Assembly (NCBI RefSeq): GCF_030824435.1
Contig: NZ_JAVBXS010000013.1
Span: 1-64,000, forward strand
Length of the DNA: 64,000 nucleotides
Direction: 5' to 3'
Source: Rheinheimera sp.
Lineage (GTDB): Bacteria > Pseudomonadota > Gammaproteobacteria > Enterobacterales > Alteromonadaceae
Shown: positions 30,921 to 41,039 of the stretch, piece after piece
Numbering within the stretch: the first letter of the stretch is position 1
Layout of the letters: each line of letters begins with the position of its first letter
Made by a program: the position numbers and the translations under genes
The notes under the pieces: model-generated
What the model was told of the DNA's origin: nothing
The model's database searches: none
Seen by the model: only the letters and a program-made list of their open reading frames with translations

Positions 30921-31006
30921 CTGTACAAGCTTGTCAGAGCAGCTACTATAGAAGACAATCAACCAGACAATCAGGACAGTTGGCAATCATCAGGCCAAAC
31001 TGTACA
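30921..31006. promoter_or_regulatory. Operator candidates between the EamA exporter and MocR genes
   Basis: CTGTACA occurs at 30921-30927 and again at 31000-31006, 79 bp apart (about 7.5 helical turns). Between them AGACAATCA is repeated directly at 30953-30961 and 30965-30973, a 12-bp period. MocR regulators often bind direct repeats. Which of these is the real site is unknown. Confidence 0.35.
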
Positions 31007-31018
31007 GGATAATAAACC

Positions 31019-32491
31019 ATGACAATTCAAGTTCAGCTGGATAAAAGCAGCAGTGAACCCTGGTCAAAACAACTACTGCAGCAGGCCCGCACTGCGATCA
31101 ATGCCGGCAACTGGCCAGCTGGAATGAAATTACCTTCTATCCGGCAACTGGCCACAGATTTAGCCGTCAGTAAATTTACCGTGGCTGAGCTCTATGAAAG
31201 ATTGGCCGCTGAGTCGCTGGTGGTGAGCCGCCCCGGCAGCGGTGTTTATGTAGCAAGAACCCAGCCTGTGGCGCTTTTATCTGAAGCCCAGGCCGGTCAG
31301 AGTTTATTGGCTGGTGAAGTGGCACTGATGCGCCAGACCCTACAACGGGAATCGTCCATCATAAAACCTGCTGCCGGCTGGCTGACACCTGAATGGCTGC
31401 CCGCCGCTGCCATTCGCCAGGCCATGCGCGAAGTGGCCAGGCAACCCCAATCGCTCAGCGATTATGGCCCGGCGCAAGGTCATATAGCATTGCGCCGTTA
31501 CTTGTCTGAACATCTGGCTAAACTGAATATTCCGGCTGAGCCCCAGCAAATTTTATTAACTTCAAGTGCCACCCACGCGCTGGACTTGTGTTTACGTTTG
31601 TATTTAAAACCTGGTGACGCCGTGCTGGTGGACGATCCGGGTTTTTATAATTTTTTCGCCATGCTCAGGTTGTACCATTTAAAAGTGTTGTCACTGCCCC
31701 GCTGCAAAGATGGCCCTGACTTGACTGCCCTTGCCACTTTACTTGCTGAACACCAACCTAAGGCTTATCTGACCAATTCAGTGTTATCAAACCCGGTGGG
31801 CACCTGTGTCAGTCCGCAAAAAGCTTTTGCCGTGCTGGAGTTACTCAAGCAGCATCAATGTTTATTGATTGAAGATGATATTTACGCCGATTTTGAACAA
31901 CACAGCAGCCTGCGTTATTCCAGCCTGACCGGTCTGCGCAGTGGTATTTATCTGGGCAGTTTGTCCAAAACCATTTCAGCCGATTTACGGGTCGGTTATA
32001 TAGCGGCAAGCGCAGAACAAATAGCCTCGTTAACCGACTTAAAATTAATCACCGGCAGTTCAACCTCGCAAACGGTCGAACGGATTGTCTATCACATTCT
32101 GACCGGCGGTGCTTACAGGCGTCATCTGGAAGCACTGCGCAAAAAACTACAGGACTGTATGACACAGGTCAGCCGTAAATTTGCACAACGGGGTTTTCGC
32201 CCCTGGCATCAGCCGGATGCGGGATATTTGTTGTGGCTGACGATGCCACAAGGCGTCGGCGCCAAGGCTCTTACTGAACTGCTGGAACAACAGCATATAG
32301 TGCTGGCACCTGGCAGCCATTTTAGTTTGCAACAAGATGCCGATTCTTTTATGCGGGTGAATGTAACTCAGTGCCTGAACCCAAAACTCTGGCAGGCACT
32401 GGATACAGCACTTGCGATGATTGCCGTCACACTAAACCCCAAACAACAGTTGCAACTGCCTAAATCCGACAATAAAAATGCCGGACATTAA
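31019..32491 (+). CDS. MocR-type GntR/aminotransferase fusion regulator
   Basis: 490 residues. N-terminal GntR winged helix (about 12-78: WPAGMKLPSIRQLATDLAVS, FTVAELYERLAAESLV, GSGVYVA) fused to a type I aminotransferase fold with the PLP lysine K317 in LGSLSKTISADLRVGYIA, plus LIEDDIYADFE and VLVDDPGFYNF. Such regulators use PLP or an amino compound as effector. It is divergent from the EamA exporter, so the pair likely handles an amino acid or pyridoxal-related metabolite; inferred from context. Confidence 0.92.
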   Translation: MTIQVQLDKSSSEPWSKQLLQQARTAINAGNWPAGMKLPSIRQLATDLAVSKFTVAELYERLAAESLVVSRPGSGVYVARTQPVALLSEAQAGQSLLAGEVALMRQTLQRESSIIKPAAGWLTPEWLPAAAIRQAMREVARQPQSLSDYGPAQGHIALRRYLSEHLAKLNIPAEPQQILLTSSATHALDLCLRLYLKPGDAVLVDDPGFYNFFAMLRLYHLKVLSLPRCKDGPDLTALATLLAEHQPKAYLTNSVLSNPVGTCVSPQKAFAVLELLKQHQCLLIEDDIYADFEQHSSLRYSSLTGLRSGIYLGSLSKTISADLRVGYIAASAEQIASLTDLKLITGSSTSQTVERIVYHILTGGAYRRHLEALRKKLQDCMTQVSRKFAQRGFRPWHQPDAGYLLWLTMPQGVGAKALTELLEQQHIVLAPGSHFSLQQDADSFMRVNVTQCLNPKLWQALDTALAMIAVTLNPKQQLQLPKSDNKNAGH

Positions 32492-32521
32492 GCTGCTTTA
32501 CCGCTGAATCAGCCTCAGAAT

Positions 32522-32550
32522 AAAAAAGCCCGGGCTCTGACACTCCGGGC
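32522..32550 (-). terminator. Terminator of the Entner-Doudoroff operon
   Basis: On the minus strand GCCCGG, 11-base loop, CCGGGC followed by TTTTTTA; 49 bases beyond the eda stop. Confidence 0.8.
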
Positions 32551-32598
32551 CTCATTCAGTCACTGCAGAATCTGATAGCGCTGCAGTTGATAAGGTCT

Positions 32599-33252
32599 TT
32601 ACGACACCGATTTTGCTTTAGCCACTGCGTCCAGACATAAATCTGTGATACGTTGCCAGTCGCCGGTGGCAATAGCGTCATCAGGCACTATCCATGAGCC
32701 GCCGACACAACGCACGTTGGGCAAGGCTAAATACTCCAGGAAGTTCTTTTCGTTAATGCCGCCGGTCGGGCAAAAACGGATATCAGAAAATGGGCCATGA
32801 ATTGATTTTAAGGTTTTAACTCCGCCTGCCGCTTCCGCCGGGAAAAATTTAAAATGGGTATAACCTAAACCTGTACCTTCCATCAGCTCAGAAATAGAAG
32901 CAATACCCGGAATCAGCGGAATAGGCGCTTCTTTACCAGCGGCCAATAATTCACGGGTAAGACCCGGGCTTATCGCAAATTTAGCGCCTGCTTCAATGAC
33001 TTTTTGCAATTGCTCAGGTGTTGTCACAGTTCCGGCGCCAACTATAGCGTCCGGCACTTCTTTGGCAAGCAATGTTATAGCTTCCAGTGCCACCGGGGTG
33101 CGAAGTGTTACTTCCAATACTTTAATGCCGCCTGCCAACAAAGCTTTGGCCAAAGGCACTGCGGTTTCGAGATCTTTAATCACAATAACCGGTACCACAG
33201 GTCCTTGTGCAAACAGGGTGTCAGGTTGTAATTGCCAATTTTGAAAAGACAT
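32599..33252 (-). CDS. eda: KDPG/KHG aldolase
   Basis: Cleaves 2-keto-3-deoxy-6-phosphogluconate to pyruvate and glyceraldehyde 3-phosphate. 217 residues with the active-site glutamate in [30 protein letters not shown] and the Schiff-base lysine in [10 protein letters not shown]. Last gene of zwf-pgl-edd-glk-eda, 4 bp after glk. Confidence 0.97.
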   Translation of the reverse strand: MSFQNWQLQPDTLFAQGPVVPVIVIKDLETAVPLAKALLAGGIKVLEVTLRTPVALEAITLLAKEVPDAIVGAGTVTTPEQLQKVIEAGAKFAISPGLTRELLAAGKEAPIPLIPGIASISELMEGTGLGYTHFKFFPAEAAGGVKTLKSIHGPFSDIRFCPTGGINEKNFLEYLALPNVRCVGGSWIVPDDAIATGDWQRITDLCLDAVAKAKSVS

Positions 33253-33256
33253 AAGC

Positions 33257-34219
33257 TTAACTCGCCAGAATTTGTTTTAAGTAGACAGCGCAGCCCAGCA
33301 AACCTGGTTGCTCTGCAGTGACGACATAAGTGGCAATACGCCGGTTAAAGTCGGTAAAACGGCCTTTTGCTTCAAAACGGGCGCGAAATTCGCTCTGTTC
33401 CAGCAAAGGTAATAATTTGGGCACTATGCCACCGCCAACATAAACACCACCAAAGGTGCTGAGTGTCAGGGCTAGATCGCCGGCCAAGGCGCCTAAACTT
33501 GCAAAAAACTGGTTTATCACAGCAGAGCAGAGTTCGTTGCTGCCATTAAGGGCATGGCTGCTGATTTCTGCGGCTGACATAGGCTCAACCTCAGTGCCCC
33601 GATAAGCAGCAATGGCCAGATACAAACTTTCAATGCCAGGGCCAGATAACAAGCGCTCCGGCGATACATGGCCATAATGGGCAGCAAGATATCGCTGAAT
33701 AAACCACTCTTGTTCGTTTTGCGCCGTCCAGTCGGTGTGACCACCTTCACCAGGCAGCGGAATAAAACCATGGGCAGTCGGAATTAAATGACCGACACCT
33801 AAACCTGTGCCTGCGCCAAGCACTGCCATAGGTTTGTTGGTGTCGCTGTCACCCACACCAAACTGCACTTTTTCATTGGCTTTGAGGGCAGGCAACGACA
33901 TAGCCACAGCGGTAAAGTCGTTTAATACAATAAATTCAGCCAGTTCCAGCTCTGCTTTGGTTTGACTGATAGAAAACTGCCAGTGGAAATTGGTCATTTT
34001 TACCAGGTCGCCATTCACCGGACAGGCAATAGCAACAGCAACATGGGCGATGTCGGTTAAATTTTGCGTGCTGCGGTAATAACTTAACGCCAGTGCCAGG
34101 GTGGCAAAATCAGCGCAGGGGTACACCACCACATGATCAAGTTCCAGCGTGGTTAAATTCACCCGGCTAAAACGGGCGTTGGTGCCGCCAATATCAGCGA
34201 CAATGGCAAAATTAACCAT
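33257..34219 (-). CDS. glk: Glucokinase
   Basis: ATP-dependent phosphorylation of glucose, feeding zwf. 320 residues from the ATG at 34219 (GAGGA 8 bases upstream); it overlaps the edd end by 8 bases. Motifs: [15 protein letters not shown] (ATP loop), [23 protein letters not shown] and [10 protein letters not shown]. Same family as E. coli Glk, not the ROK type. Its place in the operon implies free intracellular glucose enters the Entner-Doudoroff route. Confidence 0.96.
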   Translation of the reverse strand: MVNFAIVADIGGTNARFSRVNLTTLELDHVVVYPCADFATLALALSYYRSTQNLTDIAHVAVAIACPVNGDLVKMTNFHWQFSISQTKAELELAEFIVLNDFTAVAMSLPALKANEKVQFGVGDSDTNKPMAVLGAGTGLGVGHLIPTAHGFIPLPGEGGHTDWTAQNEQEWFIQRYLAAHYGHVSPERLLSGPGIESLYLAIAAYRGTEVEPMSAAEISSHALNGSNELCSAVINQFFASLGALAGDLALTLSTFGGVYVGGGIVPKLLPLLEQSEFRARFEAKGRFTDFNRRIATYVVTAEQPGLLGCAVYLKQILAS

Positions 34220-36044
34220 GCAGATGTTCCTCAGTGGTAAAGAGGCTGCAAGCACCCTGCTCTGCACCTGTTAACACGGTACGCAGGCCACCAAAAATTT
34301 CGCGGCCCATGCCGTAATAACTGTCGGACATATCGCGGGTGGCGGCTTCACGTTTGGCAAGTTCTTCATCAGAAACAAACAGCTGCAACAAGCCGGTTTC
34401 ACCGTCCACCAGCATCAAATCGCCGGTTTGAATTTTGGCAATCACACCACCGTCAATGGCTTCCGGTGTGACATGGATAGCTGCAGGCACTTTACCTGAT
34501 GCGCCCGACATCCGGCCGTCTGTGACTAAAGCCACATGAAAACCACGGTCCTGCAATACGCCAAGTGGCGGCGTTAATTTATGCAGCTCTGGCATACCAC
34601 AGGCTTTTGGCCCCTGGAACCGCACCACAACAATACAATCTTTATCTAAATCACCGGCTTTAAAAGCAGCGTCCAGTTCATGTTGACTGGAAAATACCAC
34701 TGCAGGCGCTTTCACAATTTCAGTGCCAGGGCGCAAAGCCGAAGTTTTAATCACACCACGGCCAACGTTGCCAGACAGCACTTGCAGGCCACCATGGTCT
34801 TTAAAGGGTTTGGCGGCCGAAGTTAACACTGTTTCATCTGAAGATGCGGTTGGACCGTCCACCCATACCAGCTGACCGTCCTGTAATACCGGCACCTGGG
34901 TGTAGCGGCGCAGGCCAAAACCGGCCACTGTGTTGACGTCTTCATGCAGTAATCCGGCGTCCAGCAACTCTTTCATCAGATAAGCCATACCACCGGCGTG
35001 CTGGAAGTGGTTGATATCGGCCTGACCATTTGGATAAATTTTGGTAAGTAGCGGTGTGGCATTGGATAAATCGGCAAAATCGTCCCAATTGACAATAAAA
35101 CCGGCCGAGCGCGCTACCGCCACCAAGTGCATGGTGTGGTTGGTAGAGCCGCCTGTTGCCAATAAACCAACTATACCGTTCACCACGGCTTTGGCATCCA
35201 CAATATGGCCAATTGGCATATAGTCAGCGCCTAAATCTGTTAAACGGGTGACCTGACGGGCGGCAGCTTTAGTCAGTTCATCACGAAGCGCCGTGCCTGG
35301 GTTGACAAAAGAAGAGCCGGGTAAATGCAGGCCCATCATTTCCACCACTAACTGGTTAGAGTTGGCAGTGCCATAAAAAGTACAGGTACCGGCGCTGTGG
35401 TAAGAAGCAGATTCTGATTCCAGCAGCTCTTCTTTACCTACTTTGCCTTCTGCATAAAGCTGACGCACCCGCGCCTTTTCTTTATTTGGAATACCAGATG
35501 GCATTGGGCCTGCCGGTACAAACACAAAAGGCAGATGACCAAAACTTAACGCCGCCATTAATAAACCCGGCACTATTTTGTCGCAAATGCCCAGCATCAA
35601 ACCGCCGTCAAACATATTGTGTGACAAGCCAACAGCGGCCGACATGGCAATAATGTCGCGGCTTAATAAACTAAGCTCCATGCCAGGCTGGCCTTGGGTC
35701 ACACCATCACACATGGCTGGCACACCACCGGCAAACTGCGCCACTGAACCTACCTGCGCTACTGCTTCTTTAATTAAAGCCGGATAAGTTTCATAAGGCT
35801 GATGCGCCGACAACATGTCGTTGTAACTGGAAATAATACCGATATTGGCTTTGGTCAGGCTGCGTAAATCCGCTTTTTCCTGCTTGTTACAGGCAGCAAA
35901 ACCATGCGCCAGATTGCCGCAAGCCAGGGCACCCCGATGTGGGCCTTTGGCACGGGCCTGTTCAATTCTGCTTAGATAAATCGCCCGTGATTTTTCACTG
36001 CGGGCGATGATCCTGTCTGTCACTTGCTGGATAACCGGATGCAT
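34212..36044 (-). CDS. edd: 6-phosphogluconate dehydratase
   Basis: Iron-sulfur dehydratase of the IlvD/Edd family making KDPG. 610 residues. Visible: [38 protein letters not shown] (cluster cysteine), [15 protein letters not shown] (second cysteine region) and [25 protein letters not shown] 6 bases before the start; 8 bp after pgl. Confidence 0.97.
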   Translation of the reverse strand: MHPVIQQVTDRIIARSEKSRAIYLSRIEQARAKGPHRGALACGNLAHGFAACNKQEKADLRSLTKANIGIISSYNDMLSAHQPYETYPALIKEAVAQVGSVAQFAGGVPAMCDGVTQGQPGMELSLLSRDIIAMSAAVGLSHNMFDGGLMLGICDKIVPGLLMAALSFGHLPFVFVPAGPMPSGIPNKEKARVRQLYAEGKVGKEELLESESASYHSAGTCTFYGTANSNQLVVEMMGLHLPGSSFVNPGTALRDELTKAAARQVTRLTDLGADYMPIGHIVDAKAVVNGIVGLLATGGSTNHTMHLVAVARSAGFIVNWDDFADLSNATPLLTKIYPNGQADINHFQHAGGMAYLMKELLDAGLLHEDVNTVAGFGLRRYTQVPVLQDGQLVWVDGPTASSDETVLTSAAKPFKDHGGLQVLSGNVGRGVIKTSALRPGTEIVKAPAVVFSSQHELDAAFKAGDLDKDCIVVVRFQGPKACGMPELHKLTPPLGVLQDRGFHVALVTDGRMSGASGKVPAAIHVTPEAIDGGVIAKIQTGDLMLVDGETGLLQLFVSDEELAKREAATRDMSDSYYGMGREIFGGLRTVLTGAEQGACSLFTTEEHLHG

Positions 36045-36052
36045 GTTGACCT

Positions 36053-36742
36053 CTACTTGGCTGCGAACATCACTGATATTTCTGGATCAGTGTGGTGTAA
36101 AAATGCACGTATTGGCATGGCCAATTCGTCGTGGCTGGCCATTGCCTGTTCCAGCACTCTGAGCTTGGAGTCGCCCACCAGGTGCAAAAACAAAAAACGG
36201 CTGTTGAGTAATCTTGTTTTACTAAAAGAGATACGTTGATAAGGCGCTGTTGTCGGATTTACCGCCAAAAGTGCCGGTGCATCCGCTGCCATACCCGCCT
36301 GCACTTCTTTACTGCAGGGGAATAACGACGCGGTATGACCATCTTCACCCATGCCCAAAATCACGGCATCAAAAGTGGGTAAATCAGCAACCCTTTTTAA
36401 CAGCTCTGGCACTGCTTGCTCTGCTTTATCAAAAGGCGCGTACAAACTGATAAAACGTGCTTTAGCGGCGTTTTGTTGCAATAAACTGGCTTTCACCAGC
36501 CTTTCATTGCTGTCGGCTTCGCTGTCTGGCAAAAACCTGTCGTCGGCTAAAGTGATAGTGACTTTAGACCAATCAAGCTCTGTCTGACTTAACTGCTGAA
36601 ATAATGCCTGTGGCGTCCGGCCACCCGACACCACTAAATACGCCTGACCGCGGCTGGTTATGGCATCCGACAAAATGGCAATAAGGCGTTTGGCAAAGTC
36701 TTGGTTCAGCTCATCTGAGCTTAAAAAAGTATTCAGCTGCAT
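36053..36742 (-). CDS. pgl: 6-phosphogluconolactonase
   Basis: DevB/SOL-type lactonase between Zwf and Edd. 229 residues. Blocks: [45 protein letters not shown] and [16 protein letters not shown]. The ATG at 36742 begins one base after the zwf stop, giving the family-like N-terminus MQLNTF. An ATG 24 bases earlier overlaps zwf and is possible but has no better ribosome site. Confidence 0.95.
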   Translation of the reverse strand: MQLNTFLSSDELNQDFAKRLIAILSDAITSRGQAYLVVSGGRTPQALFQQLSQTELDWSKVTITLADDRFLPDSEADSNERLVKASLLQQNAAKARFISLYAPFDKAEQAVPELLKRVADLPTFDAVILGMGEDGHTASLFPCSKEVQAGMAADAPALLAVNPTTAPYQRISFSKTRLLNSRFLFLHLVGDSKLRVLEQAMASHDELAMPIRAFLHHTDPEISVMFAAK

Positions 36743-36743
36743 C

Positions 36744-38216
36744 TTATTCGTCCCAGTTTCTGTCATCGCGGGCTAATAATGAGATAGCGGCAACAGGGCC
36801 CCAGGTTCCGGCCTGATAAGATTTTGGTGGTTCGTTATTCACACGCCAGGCGTCCAGAATTCCGTCCACCCATTTCCAGGCTTGTTCTACTTCGTCACGA
36901 CGCACAAAGAGGTATTGATTGCCAAGCATAGCTTCCAGCAATAACCGCTCATAAGCGTCGGCAATACGCTGGGCTTTAAAGGTTTCGTCAAAACTTAAAT
37001 CCAGTTTGCTTTGTTGCAATTGCATGGTTTCGCCAAGGCCCGGGATTTTATTCATGATCTGAATTTCCACGCCTTCGTCAGGCTGCAAACGGATGATGAG
37101 TTTGTTGGCCGGCAGCTGTTTATAAGTTTCGTGGAAAATATTGTGTGGTTGTGGTTTAAAACAAATCACCACTTCAGACACTTTATTTGGCATCCGTTTA
37201 CCGGTACGCAAATAAAACGGCACACCGGCCCAGCGCCAGTTGTCGATATCTACTTTAATAGCCACAAAAGTTTCGGTTTTGCTGTTGGGTCTGGCATCTT
37301 CTTCGTCCAGATAACCAGGCACAGCTTTACCGCCGACAAAACCTGCGCTGTACTGGCCACGCACAGTTTTTTCCTGCACGTTTTGTAAGTTAATTGGCCG
37401 CAGTGCTTTGAGTACTTTTAATTTTTCATCGCGGATACTGTCGGCATCCAGACTGGCTGGTGGTTCCATCGCAATTAAAGACAGCACCTGTAATAAGTGG
37501 TTTTGCACCATGTCACGCATTTGACCTGCGTCGTCGTAATAACCCCAACGCCCTTCCACACCCACTTCTTCAGCCACTGAAATCTGCACATGATCAATAG
37601 CATTGTGATCCCAGTTGGAGGCAAAAATAGCGTTGGCAAAACGCAGCGCCAACAGGTTCAGTACTGTTTCTTTACCAAGATAATGGTCAATACGGTAAAT
37701 TTGCGATTCTTTAAAATATTTCGCCACTTCGTCGTTAATGACTTTGGACGACTCAAGACAATGACCAATTGGCTTTTCTAACACCACGCGCGATGGTTGT
37801 TTGGACAAACCGGCAGAATCCAGACCTTTACAGATGTGGCCAAATAACGAAGGCGCAGTGGCAAAATAACTCACCGGAATACGGCTTTTAATGTCAGTAA
37901 CCGCTTTAAGCTTGATGTAGTCCTGCTCTTGCGATAAATCAATTTGCACATATTGCAGTTTGGCTTTGAGGCGCGCCCATACTTCAGGCACTAACGGCTC
38001 TTTGACAAATTTCTGTAAGTTAGTTTCAACAACTTCAATATAAGCATCCAGCGTCAGCGCGTCGCGGGCCACACCGGTAATTCTGCTGTCAGAATGTAAC
38101 AGCCCAGCCATTTCCAGCTGATATAAGGCAGGTAAAAGTTTACGACGGGCTAAATCACCCTTGGTGCCGAACAGAATAAGATCACAGGCTTTGTTCGAGT
38201 GTGCTGCTGTTGTCAT
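36744..38216 (-). CDS. zwf: Glucose-6-phosphate 1-dehydrogenase
   Basis: NADP-dependent oxidation of glucose 6-phosphate, entry to both the pentose phosphate and Entner-Doudoroff pathways. 490 residues from the ATG at 38216 (AAGGG 7 bases upstream). Motifs: LILFGTKGDLARRKLLPALY (dinucleotide fold), VVLEKPIGH, the substrate motif YRIDHYLGKETV and RWAGVPFYLRTGKRM. First gene of the operon; a perfect HexR-type palindrome lies 79 bp upstream, so repression by HexR and relief by KDPG is expected. Confidence 0.97.
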   Translation of the reverse strand: MTTAAHSNKACDLILFGTKGDLARRKLLPALYQLEMAGLLHSDSRITGVARDALTLDAYIEVVETNLQKFVKEPLVPEVWARLKAKLQYVQIDLSQEQDYIKLKAVTDIKSRIPVSYFATAPSLFGHICKGLDSAGLSKQPSRVVLEKPIGHCLESSKVINDEVAKYFKESQIYRIDHYLGKETVLNLLALRFANAIFASNWDHNAIDHVQISVAEEVGVEGRWGYYDDAGQMRDMVQNHLLQVLSLIAMEPPASLDADSIRDEKLKVLKALRPINLQNVQEKTVRGQYSAGFVGGKAVPGYLDEEDARPNSKTETFVAIKVDIDNWRWAGVPFYLRTGKRMPNKVSEVVICFKPQPHNIFHETYKQLPANKLIIRLQPDEGVEIQIMNKIPGLGETMQLQQSKLDLSFDETFKAQRIADAYERLLLEAMLGNQYLFVRRDEVEQAWKWVDGILDAWRVNNEPPKSYQAGTWGPVAAISLLARDDRNWDE

Positions 38217-38294
38217 GCGCTGACCCTTGATTAGATGTAATTTTACAACACTTGGCCGCATACTAGCCGAGTGTTTGGCGGTTGTAAACCGGAT

Positions 38295-38317
38295 AAGTTG
38301 TAATTAAATTACAACTT
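38295..38317. promoter_or_regulatory. HexR box upstream of zwf
   Basis: A perfect 23-bp palindrome with 11-base arms, AAGTTGTAATT and AATTACAACTT, around one central A. Its core TGTAATTAAATTACA fits the HexR consensus reported in Shewanella and Pseudomonas relatives. It lies between zwf and hexR. Confidence 0.9.
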
Positions 38318-38419
38318 CCTTAAAGTTTTGACGTAGCCTATATCTTAAGGCAGTCTTTACGATGTATCATTAAATTCGTTGTAAGTTTATCACTTTTGTT
38401 GTTACCGCCCCGGTTGGGC

Positions 38420-38435
38420 TACAAAATTAATTACA
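38420..38435. promoter_or_regulatory. Degenerate HexR-like site near hexR
   Basis: TACAAAATTAATTACA, a one-arm match to the HexR core, 49 bp before the hexR start. Possibly an autoregulatory secondary site; weak. Confidence 0.35.
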
Positions 38436-38483
38436 GAATCAATCCAGGGCCACCAGGGTCTGTGTCAGAGCAGGAAATATCGG

Positions 38484-39335
38484 ATGAATGTGCTGGAAAA
38501 AATAGTAAACAGTGTCAACAGCTTCAGTAAATCAGAACGCAAAGTTGCGGATGTGATTCTGGCCAATCCGCAAACCACTATTCATAGCAGTATTGCGGCT
38601 TTAGCGAAGATGGCAGATGTGTCTGAGCCTACAGTGAACCGTTTTTGCCGCAGACTGGATACCAAAGGTTTTCCGGATTTTAAACTGCATCTGGCACAAA
38701 GCCTTGCCAACGGCACACCTTATGTAAACCGTCATGTGGAAGAAGATGACGGCCCTGAAGCTTACACCGCCAAAATTTTTGAATCGACCATGGCTGCACT
38801 GGATGCGGCAAGGCAAAATGTTGATATTAATACAGTTAATCGTGCTGTTGATGTATTAACCCAAGCGAAAAAAATCTCCTTTTTTGGCTTAGGGGCATCC
38901 GCTTCTGTGGCGCATGACGCCCAGAACAAGTTTTTCCGTTTTAATGTGCCTGTGGTGTGTTTTGACGACATCGTGATGCAACGCATGAGCGCTATTAACA
39001 GCAGCGAAGGTGACGTGGTGGTTTGTATTTCTCACACTGGCCGCACCAAAAACCTTTGTGACATTGCATCGATAGCACGCGAAAATGACGCCACTGTGAT
39101 AGGCATTACGGCTTATGACAGCCCGCTTGCCAAAGAATGTACTTTGGTGTTGTCGCTGGACGTACCGGAAGACACTGATATGTATATGCCAATGGCGTCA
39201 CGGGTGGCGCAGCTGGTACTGATTGATATTCTGGCCACCGGTTTTACGCTGCGCCGTGGTACCAAATTCCGTGAAAACTTAAAGAAAGTAAAAGACAGTT
39301 TGCGCGGTTCAAGGTTCGAGAAAAAAGATTTTTAA
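38484..39335 (+). CDS. hexR: RpiR-family regulator HexR
   Basis: 283 residues. N-terminal RpiR-type helix-turn-helix (VADVILANPQTTIHSSIAALAKMADVSEP in two blocks, TVNRFCRRLDTKGFPDFKL) and a SIS sugar-phosphate domain (KKISFFGLGASASVAHDAQ, VVVCISHTGRTKNLCDIA, TVIGITAYDSPLAK). HexR represses or activates central carbon genes and senses KDPG. Divergent from zwf and followed by pykA, both with HexR boxes. AGGA lies 8 bases before the start. Confidence 0.95.
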   Translation: MNVLEKIVNSVNSFSKSERKVADVILANPQTTIHSSIAALAKMADVSEPTVNRFCRRLDTKGFPDFKLHLAQSLANGTPYVNRHVEEDDGPEAYTAKIFESTMAALDAARQNVDINTVNRAVDVLTQAKKISFFGLGASASVAHDAQNKFFRFNVPVVCFDDIVMQRMSAINSSEGDVVVCISHTGRTKNLCDIASIARENDATVIGITAYDSPLAKECTLVLSLDVPEDTDMYMPMASRVAQLVLIDILATGFTLRRGTKFRENLKKVKDSLRGSRFEKKDF

Positions 39336-39397
39336 GCTGTTCCGGGCGCAGGCAACTGCGCCTACCTGTAAGTTTTCTCCAAAATCACGCTATATTC

Positions 39398-39412
39398 TGT
39401 AATTAAATTACA
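39398..39412. promoter_or_regulatory. HexR box upstream of pykA
   Basis: TGTAATTAAATTACA, identical to the core of the zwf-side box, 66 bp before the pykA start. Confidence 0.88.
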
Positions 39413-39428
39413 TTACACTGTCAGCATC

Positions 39429-39450
39429 ACCGCCAGGGTCCACTGGCGGT
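39429..39450 (+). other. Hairpin in the pykA leader
   Basis: Perfect 8-bp stem ACCGCCAG / CTGGCGGT with loop GGTCCA, 28 bases before the pykA start. No T-run; possible mRNA stabiliser. Confidence 0.4.
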
Positions 39451-39478
39451 TATGCACATCAACAGGCAGGAGCAGCAA

Positions 39479-40915
39479 ATGCCAAGAAGAACCAAAATAG
39501 TTGCCACCTTAGGCCCGGCTACCAATACCCAGGCCGCCATCGAAAAATTAATCCTGGCTGGTGCCACCGTATTCCGTTTTAACTTCTCGCACGGCAGTGC
39601 AGATGATCACATTGAGCGTGCCAGAATGGTGCGTGCCGCAGCTGCGGCGACGAACGCCCATGTTGCCATTTTAGGTGATTTACAAGGCCCGAAGATCCGG
39701 GTTTCTACTTTTAAAAACAACAGCGTAGAACTGACGGAAGGTCAGGACTTTGTACTGGACGCTGAACTTGGCAAAGGTTTGGGTGATGAAACTCAGGTGG
39801 GTATCGACTACAAAGAGCTGCCGGGTGACGTGCGCCCTGCCGACGTGTTGTTATTAGACGACGGCCGCATTCAGCTGATTGTTGAAAAAGTACAAGGCAG
39901 CCGCATTCTGACCAAAGTATCGGTCGCTGGTAAGTTATCCAACAACAAAGGTATTAACCGTTTAGGCGGTGGTTTGTCTGCGCCGGCTTTAACCGATAAA
40001 GACAAAAACGATATCGCTTTGGCATCCAAAATTGACGTGGATTACCTCGCCGTTTCTTTCCCGCGTTGTGGGGATGATTTGCGGGTGGCGCGTCAGCTGG
40101 CCCGTGATGCCGGCTCTGAAGCTTTAATTGTTTCTAAAGTGGAACGTGCTGAAGCAGTGGCTGATGACGAAACGCTTGATGACATTATTCGCGCCTCTGA
40201 CGCTGTGATGGTGGCCCGTGGTGATTTAGGTGTTGAAATTGGTGATGCTGAACTTGTTGGCCAGCAAAAACGTATTATCGCCCGCTCCCGTCAGCTGAAT
40301 CGTGTGGTGATCACCGCTACTCAAATGATGGAGTCGATGATTGAAAGCCCGATGCCAACCCGCGCTGAAGTCATGGACGTGGCCAATGCCGTGCTTGATG
40401 GCACTGACGCTGTGATGTTGTCTGCAGAAACAGCTGCAGGTAAATATCCAACCGAAACCGTCAAAGCTATGGGCCGGGTTTGTGATGGTGCGGAAAAACA
40501 TCCAAAAGTGTTGTCATCCAAACACCGGATGGACGTGACTTTTACTGAAATCAGCGAAACTATTGCGTTGTCTGCTATGTATGCAGCTAATCATCTGGAC
40601 GGCATCAAAGCCATTATCGCTTTAACTGAGTCGGGTTACACTGCTAAGCTCATGTCGCGTATTACGTCGGCACACGCCATTTATGCTCTGTCACGCCACG
40701 TAAAAACGCTGAATAAAATGGCGCTTTATCGTGGTGTATATCCAGTGTTTTTTGACAGCCACGGTATCAGCAATGACCATCTGGCTGATGATGCTGTGGC
40801 AGCAGTGAAAAAAGCTGCGGGTTTAAAAACCGGTGATTTGGTGATTTTAACCCACGGTGATGTGATGGAAACTGTCGGTGCTTCCAACACCTGCAAAATT
40901 GTGACCGTCAAATAG
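39479..40915 (+). CDS. pykA: Pyruvate kinase, PykA type
   Basis: Converts phosphoenolpyruvate and ADP to pyruvate and ATP. 478 residues from the ATG at 39479 (AGGAG 6 bases upstream). Motifs: [62 protein letters not shown] and the active-site [11 protein letters not shown], then [19 protein letters not shown]. Likely HexR-controlled with zwf. Confidence 0.96.
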   Translation: MPRRTKIVATLGPATNTQAAIEKLILAGATVFRFNFSHGSADDHIERARMVRAAAAATNAHVAILGDLQGPKIRVSTFKNNSVELTEGQDFVLDAELGKGLGDETQVGIDYKELPGDVRPADVLLLDDGRIQLIVEKVQGSRILTKVSVAGKLSNNKGINRLGGGLSAPALTDKDKNDIALASKIDVDYLAVSFPRCGDDLRVARQLARDAGSEALIVSKVERAEAVADDETLDDIIRASDAVMVARGDLGVEIGDAELVGQQKRIIARSRQLNRVVITATQMMESMIESPMPTRAEVMDVANAVLDGTDAVMLSAETAAGKYPTETVKAMGRVCDGAEKHPKVLSSKHRMDVTFTEISETIALSAMYAANHLDGIKAIIALTESGYTAKLMSRITSAHAIYALSRHVKTLNKMALYRGVYPVFFDSHGISNDHLADDAVAAVKKAAGLKTGDLVILTHGDVMETVGASNTCKIVTVK

Positions 40916-40929
40916 CCAACAATGTCTGT

Positions 40930-40959
40930 AAAAAAACCACCGCAAGCGGTGGTTTTTTT
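40930..40959. terminator. Terminator of pykA
   Basis: AAAAAAACCACCGC, AA, GCGGTGGTTTTTTT; 14 bp of symmetry, 15 bases after the pykA stop and usable by the convergent exporter gene. Confidence 0.92.
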
Positions 40960-41039
40960 ATGGGAAAAAGCAAATCACGATAATGCCTGACCCCGGAAAC
41001 TTTCAAAAAGCATTGACAGAATAAAGAGCTGGCAGCAGC

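Noticed and set aside
40985-40998. CTGACCCC word as another REP element
   Set aside because: Only eight bases match and there is no inverted partner.
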